A stretch of DNA of 11,537 nt from Larix sibirica (taxonomy: Eukaryota; Streptophyta; Pinopsida; Pinales; Pinaceae): positions 9,157 through 20,693 of the forward strand of contig NWUY0300019342.1 in NCBI GenBank assembly GCA_004151065.3. The letters are read 5' to 3'. Below the pieces are notes generated by a model that saw only the letters and a program-made list of their open reading frames with translations, was not told where the DNA came from and ran no database searches. This document shows positions 1 to 7,880 of this stretch, piece by piece. A program made the position numbers and the translations under genes. Numbering within the stretch: the stretch's first letter is position 1; every line of letters starts with the position of its first letter.

Positions 1-918
1 GATAATATGAGAACCTCAAATGGAAATAGAATGGAGATAGTACTTACCAGTAAAGTTGTCCTTTTGAAAACTGCTTCTACCTTGACCTAGGGTTTGATAG
101 AGAAACCCTAATTTTCCAACTTCGGGATTTTGGAAAACTAATTGGATGAAAAGATGCGCCTCCTCAAGGCGAGTTGAGCAAAGTACTCCTTTTTTCTGAT
201 TCTGTGAGCAGATCTTCCAAAAACTTGATGCCCTAGTTCTCAAGGCTGTAGTGGTGGACCCAAAAATGAAAATTCTCGGAATTGAATTCTGCTTCGACAA
301 AAATATGTGCGCTAGTAAGGCGAGTTATATGCGCCCTCTTTTTTAGCTGATCTATGGAGAGAGCTCCCGGAATAAAAAGACCTAGTTTCTGCAATTGTGG
401 AGGCTGCACAATGTTTTCTTTCAGGCCTGTTGTTAGTACTAGAGTTGTACCATTTTTTTGTCATTTCTTGTTATTCTTTTTATATTTTTACTTCACTCTC
501 TCTTTACAAGTTAGCCAAGTATTTCGACCCTTTTTTTCTAGCCAGTTTTGTTTTCTTATGTACATAATGCATTTTCTACTTAATACATAAAACCTTGGCT
601 TATATTTATTAAATATTCCTTTAAGGTCTTCAAAGGCATGATTTTATATCATTTATTAACCCATCTTATAAATATTTATTGATGTTTTTCTAGTTTGTGT
701 GTTTGACATATTCCAACAGCATAATCAATGGAGCCTATACAGACTAACGTTGTCAGAATGCTGAATCATGAAAATTAGTGTTGTGTTACTTCTTAAGATG
801 AGACATTGTTTTTTAATGAAGATTTTTCCCGATATTTGATTTAGGGAAGATGGTGCATCTGTCAAGCTCATGATTAAAGTCATATGAATTCAAATTAAAA
901 ATCAATGGTTTTCCATAG
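1..918. other. Gene-free AT-rich flank
   Basis: No convincing gene is visible. Short open stretches at 16-300 (minus) and 354-590 (plus) lack any motif I recognise, and the second is dominated by T-rich low-complexity sequence. A perfect 8-bp inverted repeat, TAGGGTTT at 88-95 against AAACCCTA at 103-110, could form a small hairpin. From about 844 onward the plus strand becomes more coding-like in the frame that opens fully at 919, so the decayed gene downstream may begin inside this stretch. Confidence 0.5.
156..357. repeat. Degenerate direct repeat pair, spacing about 152 bp
   Basis: Two segments of about 50 bp, at 156-208 and 309-357, share the same order of landmarks. Each has GCGC, then AAGGCGAGTT, then a CTC or CTCC box running into a T6 tract, then CTGAT and a TCTGTG/TCTATG element. 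They differ by several substitutions and small gaps. This suggests an old local duplication, or two copies of one short repeat, and no function is implied. Confidence 0.35.
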
Positions 919-1308
919 TTTCCTGATTTTGTTGGATTTGAAGGATCGAGACATGTATCCATTAGCTTGGTTCGAGTTCATTCTAGAAAATTAAGACTTA
1001 GCAGGTGTCTAGTAGTGGATAACATCAAGAAGAGTAGTAAACTCTATATATTTGAATTGGTTAACATGAAATGGGCAGAGGAAATTCCAAAATGCCCTGA
1101 GCTCTTCAAGGATGCAGAGGCAACCGACAACTGGACTTCCCGTTGAAGGGGATCGATGGTTCAAGAAACATCCATTTTAAATATAATTTGATTTAAGTTT
1201 GTATTTGCTTCCTGGGTATGAATCTTTGAACCGAAGGCAGGGATCTAACAAGTCAAAATACTCTATTTTTCTATGTTTTAGCCATTGTCATTGGGCGCAG
1301 ATTACGAG

Positions 1309-1670
1309 GATATGGAAGTGAATTTCAGAAAACCAAAAGCGTTTTTTGTCAGGAATGGGCTCATTCACAAAAACCTCCCTCATTTTTTCAACAAGTGTCA
1401 TGGTTTAGAAGATTCAAATGGATCTTTATGGCCTATTTTTCTAGGTTTAAACAATTTTAATGATTTCCTGTTTTAGTCATCATCTTTTGATGCGTCTTCC
1501 GATCAATTAGAGATGAATTTTTAAATTCCAAAAGAGGCTTTTGTTCAACACGGAACTATCCACTAAAACCTCTCTCATAAGTTAAACAACTATCACTGTT
1601 TAGCAGATACAGGTGATTATTTTAGGTCATTTTTCTAGAAATTCGCAGGATTTCCCTCAGAATCCTATTT
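1309..1670 (+). repeat. Internal 195-bp duplication inside the unknown ORF
   Basis: The translations of about 1309-1475 and about 1504-1670 align in the same reading frame. The first has MEVNFRKPKAFFV then IHKNLPHFFNK and HGLEDSNG; the second has LEMNF, a stop, IPKEAFVQ, IH, a stop, then NLSHKLNN and HCLADTGD. The matched AAT-TT codons start at 1321 and 1516, exactly 65 codons apart. Because the match is better at protein than at base level, the duplication probably predates loss of function. Confidence 0.6.
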
Positions 1671-2237
1671 TGCTATTTTGGGCATACATCTAAATAACGT
1701 AAAGCAAGAATGGAGAGATGATTTGGAAATAATACAATGTTATATTACCTTCAAAGTTCAATCAATAGTTCATCATGGTTTAGTTAAGCTATTGATAGTA
1801 ACCGAGCTCAAAAAGAAGACCTGTTCTTGGTAGCACTTTTTTTTGGGTGGAATTTTGAGATTGGTATGACCTCAAAATACACCAATCTGGAAACCCAAGA
1901 AGAAGAGGTTAATATATAGAAGATAGAACAGTTATTCATATCTCACAAATATTTTATCATTGAAGAACAATTCAAGGTTTTTCCAAGTTCAGATAAAGAA
2001 GACCCTTTACACCAAACACCAATGGAAGCAGTATCAGAGATTAACATCCTTAAAAAGTCATTGCAGCAATACAAGATCTAGAATGAGTATCTAAACAATT
2101 CTAATAATCAACTAATCAAGGATAATATAATACTGAGGCAAGATTTAGAACAAATCAATGGTCATTACCAAGAGCTAATAATAGTTTCAAAGGAATTTCT
2201 GGGAAGAAAAATGAATCTTCAATAGCAAAATGAAGAA

Positions 2238-2303
2238 TTAATGAAGCAGAATAAAGAACTTCAAGATAAAATCCAAGTGATGGAAGCAGAGCATGTTCAA
2301 TTA
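2238..2303 (+). other. Leucine-zipper-like heptad run
   Basis: Within the decayed ORF, stop-free codons from 2238 give L, L, M and L at exact seven-residue spacing (L-x6-L-x6-M-x6-L), surrounded by Q, K, E, D and N. This is the pattern of a parallel coiled coil. Weaker heptads precede it from about 2040. A partner or oligomer state cannot be inferred. Confidence 0.5.
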
Positions 2304-2391
2304 CAAAAGAGATTTTGGATGGATTTACTATTAAGTAGAAGCAACTCATCAAATTCAATTTAAGATGGACTTTAATCTCTCATTATACAGT

Positions 2392-3111
2392 TGTCAGTCA
2401 ATAAATCCATGTGGCATAGACTACGATAGCTAGCATATGATGGAAGATTTTGTTTTGTTATATTTAGAATGTAGTTACTTTGCAAATATTTTTTCTATTT
2501 TTGAACATATTCGATCCTAAAGATTAGGATTCGAAACTGTTTGTATTTATGATTATAAAAAGGAAAAGAAAAACAACAGGAGGGGGGTTCAGTCAGAGAG
2601 GCTTGAAAGAGCGGTTGGACTTTCATTTCTGAGAAGGGGTTAGATGATATCAACTACTGTATTAGAGACATATGATTGACTCTCAGTAAGTACTTGAAGA
2701 CTGATATTTTGAAAAGACATACATAATATATAAGCCATGTTTTGATCTTTATATTTTAGTTGAAGTTTCTGATATGTTTGGTCACCTATCTCATCACTTC
2801 ATTTTTTGATAAAGGTATTTATCATAAAGTGCTTTTGGGTTTGTGGACTTCACTAAATTCATTTATGGAATGTTTTTCTGTTTATAATTTTTGAAATAAT
2901 TATTTTCACATGGTTCATGTTTATATTTTGGAATTTTTCACCTGATCTCAAGATTATTTTCTGATTTAGTCATCATATGTCCTTTGTATTTCATTGCCTT
3001 GTTCTTGGATGATTCCTAAACCATCTGTAAAATTCAAATCTTCAGCATGTTTTATTTTGGATGTTCGAGCTTTGTACTTTTGTAGTCTAAGTATAGATTC
3101 TAGTGCAAACA
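2392..3111 (+). mobile_element. Probable 5' LTR of the Ty3/gypsy element
   Basis: An LTR must end just before the primer-binding site at 3117. A CA at 3110-3111 is a reasonable 3' end. The left end is uncertain: TGTCAGTC at 2392 is the best TG start after the upstream ORF stops, giving about 720 bp. A TATA box sits inside. No matching 3' LTR is present in the window, so the limits cannot be verified by pairwise comparison. No purine tract lies directly before 2392; a purine-rich run at 2559-2587 sits downstream of the TATA box instead, which weakens the left boundary. Confidence 0.4.
2554..2560 (+). promoter_or_regulatory. TATA box of the gypsy LTR
   Basis: TATAAAA is followed by a purine-rich run and then a G6 tract with TTCAGTCAGAG at about 2582-2598. 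That is the distance where transcription would start, about 25-35 bp downstream. This is the usual U3/R layout of plant Ty3 LTRs. Confidence 0.5.
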
Positions 3112-3116
3112 TCTTT

Positions 3117-3134
3117 TGGCACCGTTGTCGGGGA
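3117..3134 (+). promoter_or_regulatory. Primer-binding site, tRNA-Asp type
   Basis: TGGCACCGTTGTCGGGGA matches the complement of the 3' end of plant tRNA-Asp(GUC) at 16 of 18 positions, from memory of that tRNA. The two differences are transitions (G to A within the expected GGCGCC, and C to T), as expected from cytosine deamination. This primer type is known from Athila/Tat-like Ty3/gypsy elements. It fixes the orientation (plus) and places an LTR to its left and gag to its right, as observed. Confidence 0.75.
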
Positions 3135-3283
3135 GGGAAGTGAAGAAAATATTCCCTGGGAGAATGAAAAAGCATAGATCCAATCTTTGATGGTGAACAA
3201 GGGATGGTTACATGGTTTAGAATACAATTTTTCACCGAAGACTCCATGGATGAAGGATCTGTTGGCGACTCCATTGATTCAAG

Positions 3284-4045
3284 ATGTCAAATACCATGGA
3301 AGCCATTGTGGATCGAAGGTTTGCACCTTTCAATTTTTCAGTTGTTCCGGGATTTCCAAATGCAGTACCTATCATGGATGAGTGGGGAGATTTCCTTCCA
3401 TGTTTCAGAGAAAAAAAAGATGAAAATCCAGGAGCACATTTGTTGAAATTCCATGAAGTTATGTATCAACTAGGAATTCATCATGAAGATGTACTAATGA
3501 AAATGTTCATGTATTCACTCAAGCAAGATGCACGAGAATGGTATTTTTCTCTTCCTGCTTCTAGCATATCCTCCTTGAAGGAATTCCATGTAGCATTCAA
3601 CAAATATTGTAAAAGGTATTATTCTATTGACATACTTCTTAAAGATTGCTGTGAACAGTTCGAATCATGTATTCAGTAGAAAGTAGATTGTTCCTCTTGT
3701 GATGAACTTTATGAAGATCTTGTTGAAAAGGATATTAAAGCAGAGTCAATTCTTGAAGAAAATATTTCAAACTCTTTTATTCAAGAGGAGCTTGAAATTG
3801 AAAAATATGGTAATGATCAACAATTTCTCAACCCCTTGGAGTTTCCCTTTATACCACACATTCAAGATCATAATTTTATTAAGGAATTTTTTCAGAATGT
3901 ATCTATTGATTTTGGAGCATGCGATAGCCATGTGCAAGAAGAATTGCATCCGGTTGATGATATTTTTCAAAAAAAGGAAGTGGAAGATCATGCTAATGCC
4001 TTTTCAAATCAGCCTGTCTATGATGAATATGAATCGGATTCATGA
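3284..4045 (+). pseudogene. gag: Ty3/gypsy gag remnant
   Basis: Gag is the structural protein that forms the cytoplasmic virus-like particle and packages element RNA. The ATG at 3284 is chosen because it is the first in the long frame, about 150 bp after the primer-binding site. One frame is readable for 253 codons with a single internal TAG at 3677-3679. Residues about 52-112 match the retrotransposon gag domain of plant Athila/Tat-like elements: HEDVLMKMFMYSL, then AREWYFSLPASS and SLKEFHVAFNKYCKRYY. After the stop the frame continues as an acidic region and ends with PVYDEYESDS, a motif I associate with this lineage, before TGA at 4043-4045. No CCHC zinc knuckle is visible. Damage is light compared with pol downstream. 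Confidence 0.8.
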
Positions 4046-4482
4046 ATTAAGGGAGATGATGAGAAGTTACCAGATTAGTATTCTATATTTTATCCTCCAT
4101 CAAAGGTCAACAAGCAGATTAGAGAGCCTTTAATCCCCATTCTTGAGCCAAAATTTAAGAAGAGCAATAATGGAGCAATGAAAACCGACAATACAAAAGG
4201 TATCTCCTTCAAATCAATAAGCGGGAAGAGTGTGATGAGGATAATAAACCTATTGTTCATGAAATCTTAGATCTTATATATGGAAGCTATCACTCAGAAG
4301 CAGATCCCAACCTTGAAGATCATCATGAAGCAGAGGTTTTTGATTTTCAAGATTTAGGAATTCATAAGGATCAACCTAAGTATGATGANCCCGAAGGAGG
4401 AATACAATAATACAATAGAAATACATTTAGAATATCTTCCGCAGTTACATTTCTTTAACAAATGTACATAAAACAAAGGCAA
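4046..4482 (+). pseudogene. Acidic gag-pol linker remnant
   Basis: The gag frame continues past TGA 4045 and TAG 4076 as coding-like text to about 4215. Coding character then moves back one base, giving REECDEDNKPIVHEILDLIY from 4222 and an acidic stretch to about 4387, where an N interrupts the sequence. The region is Asp/Glu-rich and shows no D-[ST]-G aspartic-protease motif, so protease is either absent or too decayed to see. After 4390, stops become frequent. Confidence 0.5.
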
Positions 4483-5810
4483 ATCAAGAATTGTGGGACT
4501 AGAGAAGAAATATCAGTGCAAATCCCACCAGGATTCATTGATGGTTTTGCCTACGAGTAGTTTGCTGCTAAGGAAAGATAAGGGAAACAGAAGAGTGGAA
4601 TATATTTATGGCAGAAATTTCAGGAAGATTTGGATAAAGGACCAATTGATGAAAATCTTACTTTGAAAGAAGTACTAACAAGAATGCATAAGTTTGAAAG
4701 AGAACATATTCCACTAGGCAATGAAAGACAGGTTTTCAGTATATCAGTAGAAAAGGATCAGCCTATTCCAGAATAATACACAGAGACTTAGTAACCGAAT
4801 ACAACAGGAAGAAATACAAAGAAAATATATATAGCTATGAAAGGAGAAGACCCAAAATACTTGGAAATTGGTAATTGTTGAGATGAGAAAATAGTAGCAG
4901 AAGCAACAGCTCTATTCACAGAATTTGCAGATGTGTTTGCCTACAAATATCATGATCTCAAGGGCTACCAAAATATTTTTGGGAAGCTCTAGATTGAATT
5001 ACAACCAAATGCATATTTAGTAAGACAAAGACCTTATAAGATGAATCCCAGGTACAAATCAAAAGTACAAGAAGAACTGAAAAAGCTATTGGATGCTGGA
5101 CTAATTTATCAAATAGAGGAGAGTAAATGGGTCTCAACTCTTGTGGTAGGCAAAAATGAAAAATGGTAAACTCAAAATATGTGTAGATTTCAGAAAACGA
5201 AATCAGGTGACTATTAAAGACTCAAATCTAGCACCTTTTACAAAAGAAATACTAGAAATAGTGGTAGGTGAGGAAATCTATTCATTTTTTTACTTGTTAT
5301 TCAGGGTATGATCAAATCTCTATAAGAGAGAAGGGATCAACAACACATCAACTTCGCAACTAAGTGGGAAGCATTTGCATGTTGTATGAGAATGCCTTTT
5401 CATCTGGTCAATCCACAAGCATGTTTTTTAAGAACCATTGTAAAAATCTACAATGATTTTATCCAGAAAAAGATTTAAGTATACCTAGATCAATGGGCAT
5501 TGTTTAATTTCTTGACTCATTAACAATCACATAGAAGATTTAGAATGATGCTGAATAGGTGCAGAGAAAAATGAATGTCCTTGAACCCAATAAGTGTTGA
5601 TTTCTATAACCTTTTGGGAAGTCTCCAATGAAGAAATAATGGTCGATCAAAACAAGGTTAAGTTAATAAAAGACTCTAAACTTCCTACAAATCTGTCTAA
5701 AGTCAAGTCCTTGGGACACACAGATAATTTGTTGAGATTCACAAGAGAAACAAACAAAGTATCGAATAAAACCACCAGAAAACCCTATATCTGCAGAAAG
5801 AGAAGATAAA
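4483..5810 (+). pseudogene. pol: Ty3/gypsy reverse transcriptase remnant
   Basis: This region encoded the element's reverse transcriptase, which copies its RNA to cDNA in the particle. The frame that opens at 4222 carries a pre-RT region, then FADVFAYKYHDLKGY, RPYKMNPRYKSKVQEELKKL and LIYQIEESKWVST up to TAA 5167. The reading then moves to another frame (NGKLKICVDFRKRNQ, 5162 onward), another (CYSGYDQISI, about 5295-5324), back to the first (FATKWEAFA, MPFHLVNPQACF, 5353-5632) and finally a fourth segment (VDQNKVKLIKDSKLP, about 5594-5809). These are RT blocks in the correct order, so only small indels separate them. The active-site block reads YLDQ at 5482-5493 instead of Y-x-D-D, just after a stop at 5476. 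RNase H and integrase are not seen, so the element is truncated near 5810. Confidence 0.8.
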
Positions 5811-5869
5811 CAAGCACTAGGTCAGAAAATAAACCAGCACTAGTGTGCAATAAAGAGATACCAGCAAGT
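5811..5869. other. Junction between gypsy and copia debris
   Basis: A short stretch after the last recognisable RT residue. AACAAGCACTAG at about 5811-5820 recurs in altered form as AACCAGCACTAG at about 5832-5842, a small tandem duplication. The exact breakpoint and any target-site duplication cannot be seen. Confidence 0.3.
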
Positions 5870-6188
5870 GCGCTTTAAAGAGAAATCAACCAAGAACAAT
5901 AGAGCATGACACCAGATATGGTTCTTGTAGGCTAAATATTAAATAATGAATCACTTGTATAAAAAATGACGTTACAAATGAGAGGTGTTTTGTGTATTGA
6001 TACACAACTCAAGGGGTGGAGCGCTTTCCCCAAGTGAGTTTATGGGCCCACTAGGATGACTAGGTCGGCCTTAACCACCTAGGAATATAACAATGAGTGT
6101 TGACTACGCTGTCTTTAAGACAAACCTAGAAGCGCAATAATAATGATTACAAAGTGCCTCAAGTAAAAGTTATACCATCATCTCAACA
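5870..6188 (-). mobile_element. Ty1/copia-like LTR fragment
   Basis: On the minus strand the sequence from 6188 begins TGTTGAGATGATGG directly after a TTAAGGGGGGA tract, the standard copia arrangement of polypurine tract followed by the TG start of the 3' LTR. The LTR body then runs toward lower coordinates. Its far end is not defined; about 5870 is only an estimate. A perfect palindrome (TTGTGTAT-tg-ATACACAA, 5990-6007) lies inside. There is no clear TATA box. Confidence 0.5.
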
Positions 6189-6199
6189 TCCCCCCTTAA
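6189..6199 (-). promoter_or_regulatory. Copia-type polypurine tract (copy 1)
   Basis: Minus-strand TTAAGGGGGGA sits immediately before a TGTTG LTR start. Polypurine tracts prime plus-strand DNA synthesis in LTR retrotransposons. The preceding minus-strand bases (CCATGGCCTCCTGCTCAAC) resemble those before copies 2 and 3, so the three junctions share ancestry. Confidence 0.55.
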
Positions 6200-6229
6200 G
6201 TTGAGCAGGAGGCCATGGAGAAGAAAAAT

Positions 6230-6770
6230 GTACAAATGAGAGAGTGGGTTTGTAGATAACTCAAATATAGGGTCAATCGTGGCCGAAATACAAAAGAGAG
6301 TGGGTTTAGGTGTACCAAACTCAAATACAATTGAGTGAGTTTACAAATACCAAACTTGAATACATCTAAGAATAAAAATGGGTTAATGGATACCTCACCC
6401 AACTATCATAATCTAAAATACAACTAAGAGAGGGTGTATGGATACCAAGTCTGAATACAAGTGAGAGAGGTTTTATGGCTTGAACACATCCAAGAGTGGG
6501 TGTATGGATACCCAATTCAAATATAGCCATCTCAAAATATAACTAAGATTGGCGTATTGATAATAGCTTGAATAATGAGAGTGGGTTAATGGATACCCAT
6601 CTCGAATACAACTAAGAGAGCTCTGAAATTGAGAATAAGTTTAAGTTCTCCCAACTCAAATATGACTAAGAATCAATTTATGGGTACCCAATGCGAGTAT
6701 AGCTCACTGCAATATAACTCAGAGTGGACGTATGGATACCCAGCTTGAATACTAAGAGTGGGTTTATGTG
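6230..6770. repeat. Degenerate minisatellite of LTR-like units
   Basis: About a dozen imperfect units of roughly 30-60 bp follow one another. Their shared core on the plus strand is GAGAGTGGGTTTATGGATACC followed by CAACTCGAATACAACTAA. Clear cores occur near 6237, 6297, 6384, 6424, 6490, 6581, 6675 and 6724. Units differ by substitutions and by insertions of 5-25 bp. The same core is present in the 138-bp duplication to the right, next to an LTR start, so the array probably expanded from the U3 part of a minus-strand copia LTR. Short open stretches here are by-products of the repeat. Confidence 0.7.
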
Positions 6771-6809
6771 AATACCTAGATCAAACTAGAGTCAATCTTA
6801 TGCACAACA

Positions 6810-6819
6810 TCCCCCTTAA
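6810..6819 (-). promoter_or_regulatory. Copia-type polypurine tract (copy 2)
   Basis: Minus-strand TTAAGGGGGA is followed by the LTR start TGTTGTGCATAAG at 6809 downward. It lies inside the first unit of the 138-bp duplication. Confidence 0.55.
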
Positions 6820-6947
6820 TCTAGGCAGGAGACCTTGGAGAGAGAGCATTACATCACAAGAGAGGATGTATGGATACCAAGCTCGAATACTAAGAGTGGG
6901 TTTATGTGAATACCTAGATCAAAATAGAGTCAACCTTATGCACAACA

Positions 6948-6958
6948 TCCCCCCTTAA
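6948..6958 (-). promoter_or_regulatory. Copia-type polypurine tract (copy 3)
   Basis: Minus-strand TTAAGGGGGGA is followed by TGTTGTGCATAAG from 6947 downward. It is adjacent to the remaining internal copia sequence on its right, so it is the most likely original junction. A minus-strand frame reads LQGLLSRLRGDVV across it, as copia polyproteins often end around the tract. Confidence 0.6.
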
Positions 6959-7131
6959 TCTAGATAGGAGACCTTGGAGAGAGAGCATTACATCACAAAT
7001 TGTCCCCACGATGTTAAACATGGGCCATATACTGAAGATGTCACATATAAACCCTATGAATGTCATATCTCCCACACCTACATGGTCCACAATCTAGGGA
7101 AGGTTGCCTCTATCCCACTAAACCAAGCTAA

Positions 7132-7554
7132 TCAATTGAAAGGTACAAATAGTGCCTCAAGTTGTCCTTGAAAATGGAGTTGTTGAATATAGTACATCCA
7201 AAAAGGACTAACATCATAATGTGAAAAGAAGTGATCCACTGTAATAGATTGAAACTCATTCACAAAAGAATCATCGCTAAAAAATAGTGGGACAGATCTT
7301 GTCAACCTATGAGCAAAAACTCCATCAAAAAAAGTGAGGTAGCACGTAGCTCCCCCTCAAGACTAAATGGTCATATGCCCATAAATGTCACTATGAACCA
7401 ATAGTTCAGAATCATGCCTTGCATCACAATAAACTGAAGCATTCGATGTAAAAACACCAACTCCTAGAGCATACTCAAGAAGTGATAGGCTCGATAAGGA
7501 CTTATCAAAAATAACATGTGTGCTTTCAATCACCTCATTAGAAGAAGGATCATA
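7132..7554 (-). pseudogene. Ty1/copia pol remnant (IN-RT linker)
   Basis: On the minus strand from 7554, one frame runs 140 codons with only two stops (7363-7365 and 7357-7359) before TGA at 7134-7132. It begins YDPSSNEVIESTHVIFDKS, which matches the conserved stretch between integrase and reverse transcriptase in plant copia polyproteins (a YDP motif, then a VxFDE-like motif). Farther on, SELLVHSDIYGHM looks like the start of an integrase core, but it would then lie after the linker instead of before it, so it is either chance or rearrangement. No RT or RNase H is present between here and the polypurine tract about 200 bp away, implying a large internal deletion. Confidence 0.5.
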
Positions 7555-7880
7555 TAGTCAATATACCAGAATATGGGCCCATGTACTTCATCAAAACATG
7601 TTGAAATGTGAAATTGATGAAGTCATACCTTGAACATTAGGAGGAAGGGTTTTCATAGGGTGTATCCACAAACTCTTGCTCCAAAGAAGAGAATTATGTG
7701 CTTTGAATAAATACCGTAATCAACGACATTTAGCTCGACAGATATCCACTGTAAGTCCATAGGTTCAACAAGAAAGAAGAAGCCTTCATAAGGTCTTCTA
7801 AAATTCTCCTTTATAGACCTAAGTGAAAAGGTACAATCCTTTTTCCAGAAAGTTCTACAATAAAGGAGAAGAGTATGCAC
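7555..7880 (-). pseudogene. Possible upstream copia integrase debris
   Basis: Minus-strand 7880-7653 is open for 75 codons. It ends FFGARVCGYTL, which is loosely like the FGC-x-x-Y-x-H stretch of copia integrase C-termini. It continues, through stops, toward the YDP linker at 7554 in the expected order. The rest of the open frame has no motif I recognise. The link to copia rests mainly on position and orientation. Confidence 0.3.

Larger units (their letters stand above)
919..2363 (+). pseudogene. Decayed unknown protein gene with coiled-coil C-terminus
   Basis: I do not recognise this protein. A coding-like frame runs from 919 to about 1830 and continues, after a shift to the frame one base earlier, to a TAA at 2361-2363, about 480 codons in all. 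In-frame stops include 1144, 1189, 1219, 1246, 1279, 1474, 1522, 1564 and 1636 in the first part, and 1917, 2079 and 2223 in the second. Between them the translation has normal protein character: MKWAEEIPKCPELFKDAEA at 1066 onward is the cleanest segment. A segment of about 55 residues is present twice (offset 195 bp), and the last 110 codons are rich in L, Q, K, E and N with a leucine-zipper pattern. A TTTTAG at 1276-1281 could instead be an old intron acceptor. It lies just upstream of, and in the same orientation as, a probable LTR, so it may be an extra 3' ORF of a lost element or a captured host gene. Confidence 0.5.
6730..6998. repeat. 138-bp tandem duplication spanning a polypurine tract/LTR junction
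   Basis: Copy 1 is 6730-6867 and copy 2 is 6868-6998. They are nearly identical: a few substitutions, one extra C in copy 2 and a clipped right end. Each contains the minisatellite core, then, on the minus strand, a TGTTGTGCATAAG LTR start and a TTAAGGGGG(G)A polypurine tract, then CTCCAAGGTCTCCT. Their high similarity makes this the youngest event visible in an otherwise old region. Confidence 0.85.

Noticed and set aside
16-300. Minus-strand open frame of 94 codons with a donor-like GTAAGTA at 47-41, possibly a host exon
   Set aside because: No recognisable domain, no acceptor or second exon in the window, and the frame length is within what AT-rich non-coding DNA gives by chance.
354-590. 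Plus-strand open frame with a hydrophobic, Phe-rich translation resembling membrane segments
   Set aside because: The hydrophobicity follows from T-rich low-complexity DNA; there is no signal or domain pattern.
1735-1833. HHGLVKLLIV stretch in the unknown ORF, which briefly suggested a plant-virus-type movement protein and hence an endogenous pararetrovirus
   Set aside because: The conserved aspartate-containing core expected after such a stretch is missing, the nearby primer site is tRNA-Asp and not the tRNA-Met type of pararetroviruses, and the downstream gag and RT are Ty3/gypsy.
2559-2588. Purine-rich run with G6, as a polypurine tract marking an LTR start at 2588
   Set aside because: It lies 25 bp after a good TATA box and is followed by TTCAG and not TG, so a transcription-start region fits better. 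It is still a possible alternative LTR boundary.
3699-4133. 144-codon plus-strand open frame overlapping gag
   Set aside because: It is an out-of-frame shadow of the gag C-terminal region, with an unlikely Met/Ile/Lys-rich composition and no motif.
5856-5868. Minus-strand TGGTATCTC resembling a tRNA-iMet primer-binding site
   Set aside because: Only the first seven bases agree with the usual TGGTATCAGAGC, and the adjacent LTR already has a polypurine tract, marking it as a 3' LTR.
6758-7171. Two plus-strand open frames with near-identical protein repeats
   Set aside because: They are translations of the 138-bp DNA tandem duplication and its flank, opposite to the copia sense strand.
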